Positions 34,353 to 44,640 are shown, counted from the first letter of the stretch. The stretch: DNA of 64,000 nucleotides from Cyanobacteria bacterium FACHB-471 (GCA_014695345.1 JACJOC010000069.1:1-64000), one strand, 5' to 3'. A program made the numbers and translations. Notes: generated by a model from the letters alone, not told the origin.

Positions 34353-37300
34353 CTAGTGGGTGGATACCATCGCCGCATCCAACAAAAACTTGACTTTGTT
34401 GATCAGTTCCAAGGTAGAAAAGCCTTTTGTCAGATAGTCCGTTGCTCCTAAACGTTTTGCTTCGGTGAACCATTCCTCCGACAATCGCGAAGAGATTACC
34501 AGAATAGGAGCTGTGACTTTTGCTTGTCGGCACCGATCAGTTAGCGTAAAACCATCCATATTTGGCATTTCAATGTCTGTGATGATCAGAGTAGGAGTAT
34601 GTTTTTGCAGCCAGTTCCAGGCTTCCAGTCCATCCACACAAGTATGAGTGGAATAGCCATAGGCGTGCAGACTGATCTCCAGCCTTCGTCGAATCAGTGC
34701 GGCATCATCAACGATGAGAATGGTTGGCGTTGTCTCTTCTAAGTCTGGAACATCAGGTTCTGAAGGCGGAACTTCAGTGGGTTGGGGGAGCTTGGCTGGA
34801 GCCGTTAAAAGTTGTTCTAGTAAAGCAGTTGCTTCTAAAACAGGAATCAGGGTGCCATTGGTTTGCAAGCTGACTCCCATTAAACCGTCGGGTCCAACAA
34901 GAGGACTAGGAAGTGGATTGATCAGTAAGTCGGCTTGTTCTAAAAGCTCATCAGCAATCAGCCAGATGCCTTGCAAGCTGTCTTGAGGACGAATGTGGAG
35001 ACAAACTGCCGTGTCAGGTAATGGGCGGGCGTGAGTCTGAGGTCGCCAGTATTCCAGTAGATCTAGTGCAGGAACTGCTTCAGTTTCGCTCTCAACCACG
35101 CGAGAGTAAACAGAATTTGTTTCTTTCAGAAAAGTGATGTTTAAGGAATCGAGTAGAGCAGTCGTCCTGATCGATTCTGTAGGAATTGCGAAAATGCGAT
35201 CGCCCGCCTGAAGCAGGAGACAGGGAACCAACAGATGAGGCACCGGAAACTGAAGATGAAAGGTTGTGCCAACTCCTAGCGTAGTGTCAAGATTTAACTT
35301 TCCGCCAATTCGAGAAATCTGAGCCGAAACCACATCCATACCCACTCCACGCCCCGAAATATCATTCGGGTCAGCCTCGGAACTAAATCCTGGTTGACAA
35401 ATCACGGATAGCAGTTCAGCCGAGGTTTGAGTCTGGGTTAGTGGCAAGCCCAATGCTTCAGCCTTGAGCCGGATTGCTTCTGCGTCAATACCTCGACCAT
35501 CATCTTGAAAGGATAGTTGAAATGTGTTGCCACGTCGTTGAAGGGACAAAGAAATCGTACCTTGCTCAGGCTTACCTTGAATGAGGCGTTGATCGACAGG
35601 CTCTAATCCGTGAGCACAGGCATTGCGGATCAGGTGCAGCAGAGCTGGCTCCAAGTTTCGGGCAGTGCTGACATCCAGTTCAATCTGCTCTCCTTGTACG
35701 ACCAGTTGCGCGGGTTTGCCGTAGCGAGTTGTCAGATCTCGAAGGACTGCTCTCGCCCGGAAGCTGAGATTTTCAAATGGAACGAGGCGACTATCTTCAA
35801 CCGTATCTTGAAGCTTGAGCAGGTTACTATCTAAGTTCTGCAAACTCTCAGCCGTCTGACGAATCACCCGTTCTGTTTCTCTGCCTAATTCAGATAGCCT
35901 TAAGTTTGTTTCTAGCAGTCGGTTAATGGTTGTGTAACCCTGCCGATAGCGTTCGGGCGTCGGACCTTGCGTATTGCGTCTCAGGTTATCTAAAAGGGCA
36001 TAGTCATCCTGAATTTGGCGAAGATAAGTGATATGTTGGGCACCTTCCTGAGCCAGAGCCACTAGCTGATTGATTTGAGTTTTTAGCGTTTGATAAAATC
36101 CACGGGCTGTACGAGCCGTAAGTAAGGTTTCTATTAAATATTGAGCTGATTGATCTAGTTTTTCTAGAGGAACAGGAATCTGAATTTTATCTGCAAGGTC
36201 GTTAGAGCGATCGGACGGAGCTTGAAAGATATGCCGGGGAGAAGCAGCAGACGGAGCTTGAGCACCTGAAAGGTTTTGCGCTTGTGCTGAATCTGGAGCA
36301 GTGGAGTCAGTAGATTGATTCGGCGACTCTGGTAAATCCTCCACTTGTATCAGGTCAACCGTGATGTCAACCTGCTCAAGCTGGTCAGAGGCTGCATCAG
36401 AGGGGCGATCGCTCCAGTCTGCTGCCCAGTCCAGGTCATCTGAGCCTGAATCAACCTTAAAATCTAACAGGTTAGATTCATCCCCAAACCTATCTAAGAA
36501 TCCAACTTCTGCTGTTGTCGTTAGGTCGGGTTGGTCAGACGCAGGGCTGAGAAAATCGAGGGAATCTTCTTCGAGGACCAGCCCTTCGGCAAGATTCGCA
36601 TCATCTAGGAAGAGGCTGGTATCAGTCAGGTCGTCGGATTCCTCTGGCTCATCCAGGAAGGAGAGGGGTTGACTGAAATCAAGCAATGCATCATCTGAAG
36701 AACTATCTAAAAGGTTTTCTGAAAAGACTTCTGATGTATTGTCTAACTCGCTGATCAACTCACTATCCAGTAAATTGAGTGAGTCAAACTGATGTTGTAC
36801 AGGAGCATATTCTAAAGTTACATCTGAATTCACTTCTCTGTTTGCTGTCCAGTCTTCTTCAGGTACTTCTGTCCAGTTCAGCTCAAAAGCGATCGGAGCA
36901 CCACTTTGCTTGGCACAAGTTTTTAGGACGTGAAAGAGACGCAGCCATTGCGATCGCCAAATTGAGTTTTCTGGACGCTCAAACAGTTGCTGAGCCTGAT
37001 CAAGCAGTTGAAACCACCCCACCGCAAACTGCAAATCTTGCCCTACCTGCTGAAGTTGAGTCAGCGTTTGCTGCGCCAGAGTGCGCGTCATTTCCAGGAC
37101 AGAACCTTGGGCTGGGGCTTGTTCCAGCGCAATCTCTAAGTCCAGCACGATCATGTCAAAGCCCTGATCGGCAAACTCCTGATGCAGTTGTTTTTGCTCA
37201 TTCCAGGTGGGTAGATATCGCTCCCGCACCTCTCCATGCAGGAATTGAACCCGAGTTAGAATCGGCGCAATTTGAGCAACAGCAGACTCATCTGAAGTGG

Positions 37301-37667
37301 GTAAATCTAAGGCGCTGGCTAACAGTTCACCTGTTTCTAGTAATGTTTGCTGCAGGTAGCCGTCTGTCAGGGGAGGAGCCAGTTCGAGGTAGCGGAGGTC
37401 GGACAGCAAATCTTCAACCACAGTTGCGAGCTTTAGAATCGCTTCAGCCGTGACCGTGACCGCGCCACCTTTGATCGTGTGGATACACCGATAAAGTTCC
37501 CGAACGTCACTCGTCCAGGACTCGGTATGGAGCCGCTTAGTGATTTGGTTATAGCGTTGCAGACAGTCTTGAGTATCTACGACAAATAGGGTGAGTAGCT
37601 CTTGCTGCAACTGAGCTTCGGCGAGTGCTTCTGGATCTCTTGAAGGATCAACGTCTGAAATCGACAT
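34353..37667 (-). CDS. Hybrid CheA kinase, PixL/TaxAY type
   Basis: A 1104-residue hybrid kinase. The single N-terminal HPt carries the phospho-acceptor His in YRCIHTIKGGAVTV (about residue 63). A very acidic linker of Asp, Ser, Leu and Glu follows (about 290-470). A dimerisation/HATPase part has HLIRNACAHGLEP, DDGRGIDAEAIRL and GRGVGMDVVSAQ. Next are a CheW domain and a C-terminal REC with Asp in ITDIEMPNMDG. This is the layout of cyanobacterial PixL and related kinases. The start at ATG 37667 (MSISDVDPSRDPE) is chosen over a TTG ten codons upstream. It is the last kinase gene of the minus-strand pix-like operon, 60 bases after the MCP gene. Confidence 0.9.
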   Translation of the reverse strand: MSISDVDPSRDPEALAEAQLQQELLTLFVVDTQDCLQRYNQITKRLHTESWTSDVRELYRCIHTIKGGAVTVTAEAILKLATVVEDLLSDLRYLELAPPLTDGYLQQTLLETGELLASALDLPTSDESAVAQIAPILTRVQFLHGEVRERYLPTWNEQKQLHQEFADQGFDMIVLDLEIALEQAPAQGSVLEMTRTLAQQTLTQLQQVGQDLQFAVGWFQLLDQAQQLFERPENSIWRSQWLRLFHVLKTCAKQSGAPIAFELNWTEVPEEDWTANREVNSDVTLEYAPVQHQFDSLNLLDSELISELDNTSEVFSENLLDSSSDDALLDFSQPLSFLDEPEESDDLTDTSLFLDDANLAEGLVLEEDSLDFLSPASDQPDLTTTAEVGFLDRFGDESNLLDFKVDSGSDDLDWAADWSDRPSDAASDQLEQVDITVDLIQVEDLPESPNQSTDSTAPDSAQAQNLSGAQAPSAASPRHIFQAPSDRSNDLADKIQIPVPLEKLDQSAQYLIETLLTARTARGFYQTLKTQINQLVALAQEGAQHITYLRQIQDDYALLDNLRRNTQGPTPERYRQGYTTINRLLETNLRLSELGRETERVIRQTAESLQNLDSNLLKLQDTVEDSRLVPFENLSFRARAVLRDLTTRYGKPAQLVVQGEQIELDVSTARNLEPALLHLIRNACAHGLEPVDQRLIQGKPEQGTISLSLQRRGNTFQLSFQDDGRGIDAEAIRLKAEALGLPLTQTQTSAELLSVICQPGFSSEADPNDISGRGVGMDVVSAQISRIGGKLNLDTTLGVGTTFHLQFPVPHLLVPCLLLQAGDRIFAIPTESIRTTALLDSLNITFLKETNSVYSRVVESETEAVPALDLLEYWRPQTHARPLPDTAVCLHIRPQDSLQGIWLIADELLEQADLLINPLPSPLVGPDGLMGVSLQTNGTLIPVLEATALLEQLLTAPAKLPQPTEVPPSEPDVPDLEETTPTILIVDDAALIRRRLEISLHAYGYSTHTCVDGLEAWNWLQKHTPTLIITDIEMPNMDGFTLTDRCRQAKVTAPILVISSRLSEEWFTEAKRLGATDYLTKGFSTLELINKVKFLLDAAMVSTH

Positions 37668-37727
37668 GATGACTAATTTGTGAGCGTCCTTGAACAAAAT
37701 TCATGGGTTGAATCGAGGCAATACCAA

Positions 37728-40202
37728 TCAGTTCATCAGTTGACCCACATCAGGCTGACTCACTGCAACATTCACAGTACTCGGATGGGGCTCCTCTAAA
37801 GCAGAGTGTCCGTTTTGGCGAGTTTGACTGTGAAAGGTAGGAAATGCAGGTTCGTGAGATGAATTGGGGATAGTACCAGGTCGCAACTTAAAGAAGTCAA
37901 CCGTCTGGAGCAACATTTGAGCTAGTTGCTCTATTTCTTGAGTCTGTGCCTTTGTCAAACTTGCCTGCTCGGATGTTTCAACGGCAATCGCCGCAATAGT
38001 ACGAATAGACTGCAAAGCAGTTTGCACGGCAGTGGCGATCGCCTGACTGGACTGCACCATCTGCTGCCACGTTTGATCGACTTGCTCACTCGCCGTTTGA
38101 ATCGTGTCAAACACCTGCAAAGACTGGTCTACCCCAACGGTAAAGTCACTCACCTGCTGACTAATTTCTTGAACGTCATAGTCCAATCCAGATACCGTAG
38201 TTTGAATTTGGTCGGTTCTCTGTTGCAGCAAAATCAAACTTTGGTTGGTTTGAGATGCGAGGTCGTCTACCTGAGCCGCGACCGTTTCAAACTCACGGGT
38301 AATGCTGGCAAACTGTTGTGGATCTTGTTGCATTGCGGCCCGGTTTGCCAACATAGACGCATTTACCGCCAAAATCCGAGTCATGGAGGCAATTCGTTTT
38401 TGGTCCTTGGCAAATTGGGCCGCCAGTTCCACATAACTGGTGAGCATTTCGACCCGTTTGGTGATCTGGTTTGTGTTTTGCTGAAGGCTACTCATTCCTT
38501 CAGAAATAGTGGTGATTTCTTGCTGTCCTTGGAGCGTTGCGGATTGAGTTAACCGAACTGCTTCACTAGTAGCAGTTATTTGTTGTGCAGCCTCTTGAGA
38601 TAAGTCATCCACCGTCTCGATCAGGTTTTGCACCTGGATGATGGACTCTGTTTGCTGTTCAGCGTTATTTGAAACCGAGACTGCCGATTTTTCTAACTGG
38701 TTTGCTCCTTGAGCAACGTATTCCGTAGTGCCCAAAACGATCGCAATGACGTGTCCTAACCGCTCGACCAGGCGATTTAAGGTATTCGCGATTGAGCCAG
38801 TCACTCCAGTGCTGCTGCGGGCTTCTACCGTCAAGTCACCTGATTCGAGCGCCGCAACCATTCTCAAAAGCTGCTCAACTTCGGTTTGCAGCTTTTGATT
38901 GGCTTGCTCGGCGATCGCCATCTGCTTTAATTGTTCTTCGGTTTGGACGCGATTAACCAGATCTTGCTGAATTTGTTCCTGGTCAAGTTTGAGTTGCTCT
39001 AGGGCTTTAAAGAAAGCAGTGGAGATTTGTTCTACTTCGTCTTGCTGCTCTAGGGCAGTCTTTTCTGCATCCGTACCGGCTATCCGATGACACTCAGCCA
39101 ACATGGGCCGCAGGCGGTGATTGAGCGATCGCACCGACAGAGCCACCACCAGTGCTAAAGCCAACCCGACGGCAAGCGTTCCACCCACTGTGATGAGTGC
39201 AACCCGATCAAACACTGCTTCATAGGGCACAAAGGCAACGGCAATCCACTCTCTTTCAGGAATCTGTTCGTAGGCCCAGTACCCCTCCTCACCTTCTAAA
39301 ATTCCAGCTTGACCGGTCATCTCTGACCAAACGGGTTCTAGCCCCGGAACTGATTGATAGGTGGCTACCGGGTCTGCCTCATTGGCAGCAGATGGATTGG
39401 CAATCACCTGCCCGGTTCTAGTCAGCAGTGCTGTATATCCGGCTCCTTGCGTTACGGGTGTCTCGATTACATCATTGAATGCAGTGGGGTCTAGTTCGAC
39501 AAACACCGTTCCTAGCCAACCTGCACTATCATCCAGAATCTGAGCATAGTAGGTGGTCTTGTGTTGCTCCTCTAAGGCAGGGGATGACCAAACATCCTCT
39601 TGAGGGACAAAAAAGGTGCGGTAGCGATCGCTTTCAGGATAGAAGCTGTTGGCTTGAGTTCCGTCTACATAACGAACGTCATTGTAAGGCGGAGACAATA
39701 ACGTTCCAGCCGCATCTGGCTCCCCCGAATCAAGATAGTAGTAGGCAGAAAACCACTGTTGCTGAGGCAAAATGCCATTTTGACTTTGACCAATACCTAA
39801 ACCCCTAACAAAACTGGGGCGGTCTTTAAACAATTCAAATAGCAGTTGTCGATAGGTTTCGGCTGAATTGGTATTGCGAAGATGCAGCGCCAGGATGCTG
39901 GTTCTCAGGCTCTCTGCAAAGAGCTCGGCTTGTTCCAAACGACCATCTAAGAGCTGTACTTTATCACTCACAGCTTGTTGGATTTGTGCTTCTGCCTGGT
40001 ATTTGACAATTTCACCAAACAGAAAAGTAATGCCACCCACTCCCACCAAAGCACCTCCCACAACTGAGATGAACAATTTGGTGCCAATCGAGTTGAGACG
40101 AAACCGTTGAATGAGTGGAAGCTGATTGATCGCTCTGAGAAAACTCATTCTACTAGCAGAGTTAGGGGTGGAAGGTCGGGGAGTGTGGGGTGTGAATGAC
40201 AT
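37728..40202 (-). CDS. PixJ-type MCP with Cache sensory domain
   Basis: An 824-residue receptor. TM1 is at about 43-66, followed by a periplasmic Cache domain of about 260 residues (with VRGLGIGQSQNG and WLGTVFVELDPTAFNDVIE), and TM2 is at about 330-354. HAMP-like segments and a coiled coil (about 355-490) lead to an MCP signalling domain. The tip reads ASMTRILAVNASMLANRAAM rather than the usual QTN-x-LALNA-x-EAARAGE. Such divergent tips are typical of PixJ-type receptors that pair with PixL-like kinases. It probably senses small organic ligands. It lies 110 bases after the larger receptor gene. Confidence 0.88.
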   Translation of the reverse strand: MSFTPHTPRPSTPNSASRMSFLRAINQLPLIQRFRLNSIGTKLFISVVGGALVGVGGITFLFGEIVKYQAEAQIQQAVSDKVQLLDGRLEQAELFAESLRTSILALHLRNTNSAETYRQLLFELFKDRPSFVRGLGIGQSQNGILPQQQWFSAYYYLDSGEPDAAGTLLSPPYNDVRYVDGTQANSFYPESDRYRTFFVPQEDVWSSPALEEQHKTTYYAQILDDSAGWLGTVFVELDPTAFNDVIETPVTQGAGYTALLTRTGQVIANPSAANEADPVATYQSVPGLEPVWSEMTGQAGILEGEEGYWAYEQIPEREWIAVAFVPYEAVFDRVALITVGGTLAVGLALALVVALSVRSLNHRLRPMLAECHRIAGTDAEKTALEQQDEVEQISTAFFKALEQLKLDQEQIQQDLVNRVQTEEQLKQMAIAEQANQKLQTEVEQLLRMVAALESGDLTVEARSSTGVTGSIANTLNRLVERLGHVIAIVLGTTEYVAQGANQLEKSAVSVSNNAEQQTESIIQVQNLIETVDDLSQEAAQQITATSEAVRLTQSATLQGQQEITTISEGMSSLQQNTNQITKRVEMLTSYVELAAQFAKDQKRIASMTRILAVNASMLANRAAMQQDPQQFASITREFETVAAQVDDLASQTNQSLILLQQRTDQIQTTVSGLDYDVQEISQQVSDFTVGVDQSLQVFDTIQTASEQVDQTWQQMVQSSQAIATAVQTALQSIRTIAAIAVETSEQASLTKAQTQEIEQLAQMLLQTVDFFKLRPGTIPNSSHEPAFPTFHSQTRQNGHSALEEPHPSTVNVAVSQPDVGQLMN

Positions 40203-40312
40203 AAACGATCTGAATAAAGTTCAGGAATATGAAAGTTGCCGAATCGATACAAAACACTTCAAACCGCACACCCTGTCCTGTTTAGACCAACATGAAACCT
40301 GCTTGAAATTGT

Positions 40313-43300
40313 TTAGAGCGATCGCTTAGGAACAGTTTGAGCCGAGAGATGCGTTTCAACCCTGTCCGATGTGTTAGCAGAGATGTCCACGGTTGGAACT
40401 TTTGCCTGAGAGAGATCTACGGGTGTTTGAATTACCGTTTTGTCGCCTTTTAAGGTTGGCAACTGGAAGAATTCAATACTTTGCAGCAGTTGATTAGACA
40501 GCAGATTCATTTTCTCGGACTGAGTGCGGGTGCGTTGAGACAAGCCCGCCGTTTGGGTAGCAATTTCGGCAATGTCTCGAACCACTTGAGCCGCAGACTG
40601 AGCCGCATTTACGATTGCCTGACTGGATTGAGTTACTGCCTCACCTGCATTTACAGTTTCCTCTGTCACCACTTGGACACTGCTAAATACCTGACTGGAT
40701 TGATCAACCCCTTCAGTGAAGCCTCTCACCAAGCCTCCCAGGTTCTGAATGTTGGCATCAATGATCGAAACTACACTATGAATTTGGGTACTGCGTTGCT
40801 CTAGTGTCACCAGTCCTTCATTGGTTTGCTGCGCCAATCGACCCACCTGATTGGCGATCGAATCAAACTCACGGGCAACAACGGCAAATTGTCTGGGGTC
40901 GCGTTGCTCAGAGGCGCGAGCGGCGACCAGCGAAGCGTTGAGTGCCAGTGTTTGAGTCAGGGAAGCAATCTGGCTTTGTTCCTGCACAAACTGGTCAGCA
41001 AGTCCGACGAATTCGCCTAGCGTTTTCATCTGTTGCACGATTCGGTTGGTACCTTCTTGCAAGACCTCAATTCCTTGCGTCAAAGTAGCGATCGCTCCCT
41101 GTCCTTGTTCCACAGTGAACCGCACACTTTCCAGCGAAGTGGTGGTTGCTCTGGCTTTCTCAGCCGAGCTTTGCGCCATTTGCTCAACTTGCTCGGTCAA
41201 TTGCAAAACCTGAGTAACCGCCTGTGCCTGCTGTTCGGTGTTAGTCGCCACGACTTCAGCCATTGCCTTTTGTTGGTTGGCTCCTTCTGAAACCTGCTGA
41301 GCCGCCTCAACCACCTGAGTCACTACAGCTGTGAGTCGCTCAATCAAACGGTTAAAGGTATCTGCAACTAGTCCTGTGGTGCGATCGCTCACTCTTGCCT
41401 GAGTGGTCAAATCTCCTTCTTCTACTTCAGATACAACGTCTAGCAAATGACTCACTTCTTGCTGCAAAATCTCACTTTCTATCGCAATTGACACCAGGTT
41501 TGCGACTGAGGTGACGAATGTTTGTTCATCTGCCTGCCATGCCCGCTCAGCGTTGCGGTCACAGCGAATCACGCCAGCCGTTTGACCCCCAATCTGAATT
41601 GGAATGTTTAAGACCGACTGAATACCAGATGCAATTTTCTCATTTGCAAAGAGGTTATAAATTGCAGGGTTAGCAATAGCATTTGTGGTGGCAATCACCG
41701 TATCAATCGCCTGAAAATACTCCTTTGCATGAATCGCGGTCAAGATATCTGCATCTTTATGCTGTTTGGTGAAATGGTCATACTGATCCAGACAGGTAAG
41801 TCCAGTGCGATCGCTCGTATACACCCAAATGCTGACGCAATCCACCTGAATGGTTTGGGCGATCGTCTCAGTAAAGGCTTTAGCCACCTCTTGAGCATCT
41901 CCTTGAATCAGCGCTTCATTTTGAGCCAGACTTGCCAACATATCGTTTTGATGGCTTAACTGCTCCGAGTTTTGGCGCAAGGTTTGCAGCAGGTTTTGAA
42001 TCTGGGCCGCCATCTGGTTGACGTTGGCACCCAAAATTGCAAACTCATCACTACCTCGCACTGGGATTCGGGCTTCTAACTCACCTTGTCCCAACTTTTC
42101 AACCGTTTTGGTGACTCGCTGAATCGGGTCAGTGGCCCGTTTTGCTAAGAACGCACCCAACGCAGCTGCGACGAGAGCAGTTAGGACTGTACCCAGGGCG
42201 ATCGCTCGCAACAACTGCCCCTGAGGCACAAAAGCAACATTAGATTCAACTGAGGTGACAACGCTCCAATCCAGGTTTGCAGCCGTTCTGATGGGGGCAT
42301 AGGCATTTAGCTGTTCACCCGTTGCGGACTCTGCTAACCAGGCTTGCTGCCGTTTTTCGGCACTCACTTCAGGGAAAAGGGGCACCGCCTCAGCGATCGC
42401 CCCACCTAGTGCATTACTGTCAGTATCAGGTAAGTCTTGGAACACATTGCCTGAACTATCCACCAGCCGGTAGGTTGTTCCCTCGCGCAAGCTCGCTGTT
42501 CTGAGAACTGCGTTTCCCACATACTCTACCGGAATCCTGGCTGCAACGACCGCGATTGTTCTTCCAGACTCATCTGCGACCGGAGCCGCTACATAAATGG
42601 AGAGCCTTTCCGTGCCATCTACACCCGTCGTTGTACTCGGTTCACTCACAACGGCTTGTTCTGTGCTGAGAACTTGCTGAAAGTAAGCCGCATCTTTCTG
42701 ATTCAGTTCACGCGCAGAACCTTGAGATTGGGCAATCACCTCACCCTGGAGATCGTATAAAGCAATACTTGAGTAGGTTCGATAGTCTTGAACAAATGTA
42801 GTAAATTCCTCTGATGCAGCTTGCTCCAGCACGGCCCGCTGTGGAGAAGTGGCACTAAGATTACCCACTCCCTCATCTTCAATGAGGTGATGGGCGATCG
42901 TGGCGACCGTTTTGATGTTAGCCAATCGTTCTTCCAGGAAGCGACTCACCTGGTCAGAAAGCTGATTTGCCTCAAGCAACTTTTCTTCAGCAATCTGTTG
43001 AGTAATCGCACTGTCTCCAGAACGATAGGCATACCAACCCACCATCGATACAGGCAGCACACCAAACACAGTTGCCAAAATAGTCGCTTTAACACCAATG
43101 CTCAACCCCCTGCCTAGCAGGTAGTCTTTCGAGAGATTCAGACCCGATCTTCTAATCGATTGTTTTAACTTTGAGGTAGCGATATCCATCATTGCTGGAC
43201 CTCCAGGAGAAGGCGAAGTTTGAGCAGATGGGGCTGAATTCGCTGTATTTTTAGGAGTATTCTGTTGGGAATCTGATACGTTCTGATGTTGAGCAGGCAT
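40313..43300 (-). CDS. PixJ-type MCP with Cache, HAMP and GAF domains
   Basis: A 995-residue receptor. TM1 is at about 71-93, with a periplasmic double-Cache region (about 95-350, with VAARIPVEYVGNAVL). TM2 is at about 365-388, followed by HAMP (DPIQRVTKTVEKLGQGELEA). A GAF domain (about 470-620) and a second HAMP-like segment lead to the signalling domain, whose tip is ASLTQTLALNASLVAARASE. The GAF domain lacks the Cys-His pair of phytochrome-type bilin-binding GAFs, so this is probably a chemoreceptor, not a photoreceptor. It has the position of pixJ in the operon. It is separated by 47 bases from the TRAP-type gene upstream. Confidence 0.9.
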   Translation of the reverse strand: MPAQHQNVSDSQQNTPKNTANSAPSAQTSPSPGGPAMMDIATSKLKQSIRRSGLNLSKDYLLGRGLSIGVKATILATVFGVLPVSMVGWYAYRSGDSAITQQIAEEKLLEANQLSDQVSRFLEERLANIKTVATIAHHLIEDEGVGNLSATSPQRAVLEQAASEEFTTFVQDYRTYSSIALYDLQGEVIAQSQGSARELNQKDAAYFQQVLSTEQAVVSEPSTTTGVDGTERLSIYVAAPVADESGRTIAVVAARIPVEYVGNAVLRTASLREGTTYRLVDSSGNVFQDLPDTDSNALGGAIAEAVPLFPEVSAEKRQQAWLAESATGEQLNAYAPIRTAANLDWSVVTSVESNVAFVPQGQLLRAIALGTVLTALVAAALGAFLAKRATDPIQRVTKTVEKLGQGELEARIPVRGSDEFAILGANVNQMAAQIQNLLQTLRQNSEQLSHQNDMLASLAQNEALIQGDAQEVAKAFTETIAQTIQVDCVSIWVYTSDRTGLTCLDQYDHFTKQHKDADILTAIHAKEYFQAIDTVIATTNAIANPAIYNLFANEKIASGIQSVLNIPIQIGGQTAGVIRCDRNAERAWQADEQTFVTSVANLVSIAIESEILQQEVSHLLDVVSEVEEGDLTTQARVSDRTTGLVADTFNRLIERLTAVVTQVVEAAQQVSEGANQQKAMAEVVATNTEQQAQAVTQVLQLTEQVEQMAQSSAEKARATTTSLESVRFTVEQGQGAIATLTQGIEVLQEGTNRIVQQMKTLGEFVGLADQFVQEQSQIASLTQTLALNASLVAARASEQRDPRQFAVVAREFDSIANQVGRLAQQTNEGLVTLEQRSTQIHSVVSIIDANIQNLGGLVRGFTEGVDQSSQVFSSVQVVTEETVNAGEAVTQSSQAIVNAAQSAAQVVRDIAEIATQTAGLSQRTRTQSEKMNLLSNQLLQSIEFFQLPTLKGDKTVIQTPVDLSQAKVPTVDISANTSDRVETHLSAQTVPKRSL

Positions 43301-43347
43301 AACGATAGGTTCCTACGTTATTTAAGTTGCATGAAAGCGAAAGATAT

Positions 43348-44457
43348 CTAACTAGGAGATATAAACTCACCCAGACTCTGTTCGTTAATTCGATTCCATT
43401 GATAAATTCCCTGGCGGAATCCTTTCCAGTTGTCATAAATCCTACGAAAACCGCCATCCTGGCTAGCAAATCCTTCGTATAGCTCCAAGGCTGCGGCTTG
43501 TGCGCCATTGATAATTTCGCTAGAGTAAGGGGTCAACTCCGTTCCACTACTCACTAATCGCTGCAATGCCTCGCGATTGGCTGCATCATATTGAGAGAGC
43601 ATCATAATCTGAGCCTCAGCAGCAGCAGCTTGCAGAGCTTGCTGATAGCCGGTAGGCAACTGATCCCAGGAGCCCCGATTCACAATCAGTTCATAAGTGG
43701 TTCCAGGCTCATGCCATCCTGGGTAGTAGTAGAATGGAGCAACTTTGTTTAGTCCTAATTTCTCATCTTCGTAAGGGCCAACCCACTCTGCCGCCTCAAT
43801 ATCATTTCGCTCAAGAGCAGGGGGAATTTCTTCAGGCGGGAGAGTTTGGGCGGCTGCCCCTAAACGCTTCATCACCTCTCCACCCAAACCCGGCATCCGA
43901 ATTTTTAGCCCCTTCAAGTCAGCCAGGGTGTTTACTTTTCGCTTAAACCAACCTCCCATTTGGTTGCCTGTACTGCCTGCGGGAAAGTTGATTGCGTTGT
44001 AGTCGGCATACACTTCCCGCAGCAGGTCTAACCCACCTGCCCCATACATCCAGGCTAGATGTTGGTTAGGACTTAGCCCAAACGGCACACTGGTCGCAAA
44101 GGCAAAAGCTGGATTTTTGGAAGTGTAGTAATAGCCAGCCGTGTGACCACATTCGGCAGTGCCCGCCTGGATGGTATCCAAAATTTCCAAAGGAGGGGCA
44201 ATTCCACCAGCAGGAAAGGCCGTGATCAGAAAATTTCCACCCGTTAACTCATTAACGCGATCGCAAATCAGTTTTGCTATCCCAAACACAATATCCAAGT
44301 TTTCGGGCCAACTGGTTGCCATTCGCCATTCAACTCGGGGCTGAGAACCTGATTGAACTTGAGAGCCAAAAAATTGGGGTTGATTGCTGCACGCAGCTAG
44401 AGTGCCTGCTGTAGCGGTGCCAATGGTGAGTTGACGAAGTAAATGTCTACGTTTCAC
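43348..44457 (-). CDS. TRAP-type substrate-binding lipoprotein (DctP family)
   Basis: A 369-residue periplasmic binding protein of the DctP/TakP class. The N-terminus has twin Arg (MKRRHLLRQ) and a lipobox ending at Cys23 (GTLAAC), so a Tat-exported lipoprotein is likely. VEWRMATSWPENLDIVFG opens the mature protein. LKGLKIRMPGLGGEVMKRLG carries the conserved Arg that binds the ligand carboxylate in this family, and AAEWVGPYEDEKLGL resembles the 2-oxoacid-binding branch. No DctQ or DctM membrane genes are in the window. It sits between CheW and the MCP genes, so it may hand ligands to the neighbouring receptors. The start codon is GTG, with GAGAAG 5 bases before it. Confidence 0.88.
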   Translation of the reverse strand: MKRRHLLRQLTIGTATAGTLAACSNQPQFFGSQVQSGSQPRVEWRMATSWPENLDIVFGIAKLICDRVNELTGGNFLITAFPAGGIAPPLEILDTIQAGTAECGHTAGYYYTSKNPAFAFATSVPFGLSPNQHLAWMYGAGGLDLLREVYADYNAINFPAGSTGNQMGGWFKRKVNTLADLKGLKIRMPGLGGEVMKRLGAAAQTLPPEEIPPALERNDIEAAEWVGPYEDEKLGLNKVAPFYYYPGWHEPGTTYELIVNRGSWDQLPTGYQQALQAAAAEAQIMMLSQYDAANREALQRLVSSGTELTPYSSEIINGAQAAALELYEGFASQDGGFRRIYDNWKGFRQGIYQWNRINEQSLGEFISPS

Positions 44458-44540
44458 AGTTCTTCTCGTTTAAGGGTGAATGAAGTTTCAAGCAAAACGG
44501 TCCAGTTCATATACCATCTTTTGCAGGGTAGGCAGTACTC

Positions 44541-44640
44541 ATACCGATTTAATTTGAGGACGTTGCAGAGGCGTGTAGGGGCGCACCGCAGTGCGCCCTT
44601 ACAGAAATTGATGTGTTGCGAAATCTATTCAAATCGGTAT
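44541..44640. mobile_element. 100-bp MITE in the pix-like operon (family C)
   Basis: Perfect terminal inverted repeats ATACCGATTT and AAATCGGTAT, with the match continuing imperfectly inwards. The centre has the palindrome GTAGGGGCGCAC-CGCA-GTGCGCCCTTAC. It lies in the 278-base gap between CheW and the TRAP-type gene and may separate the operon into two transcripts or add a hairpin. Confidence 0.75.

Noticed and set aside
41460-41920. Bilin-binding (phytochrome-type) GAF domain in the larger PixJ-type receptor
   Set aside because: The GAF domain lacks the Cys-His pair needed for bilin attachment, so a light-sensing role is not supported.
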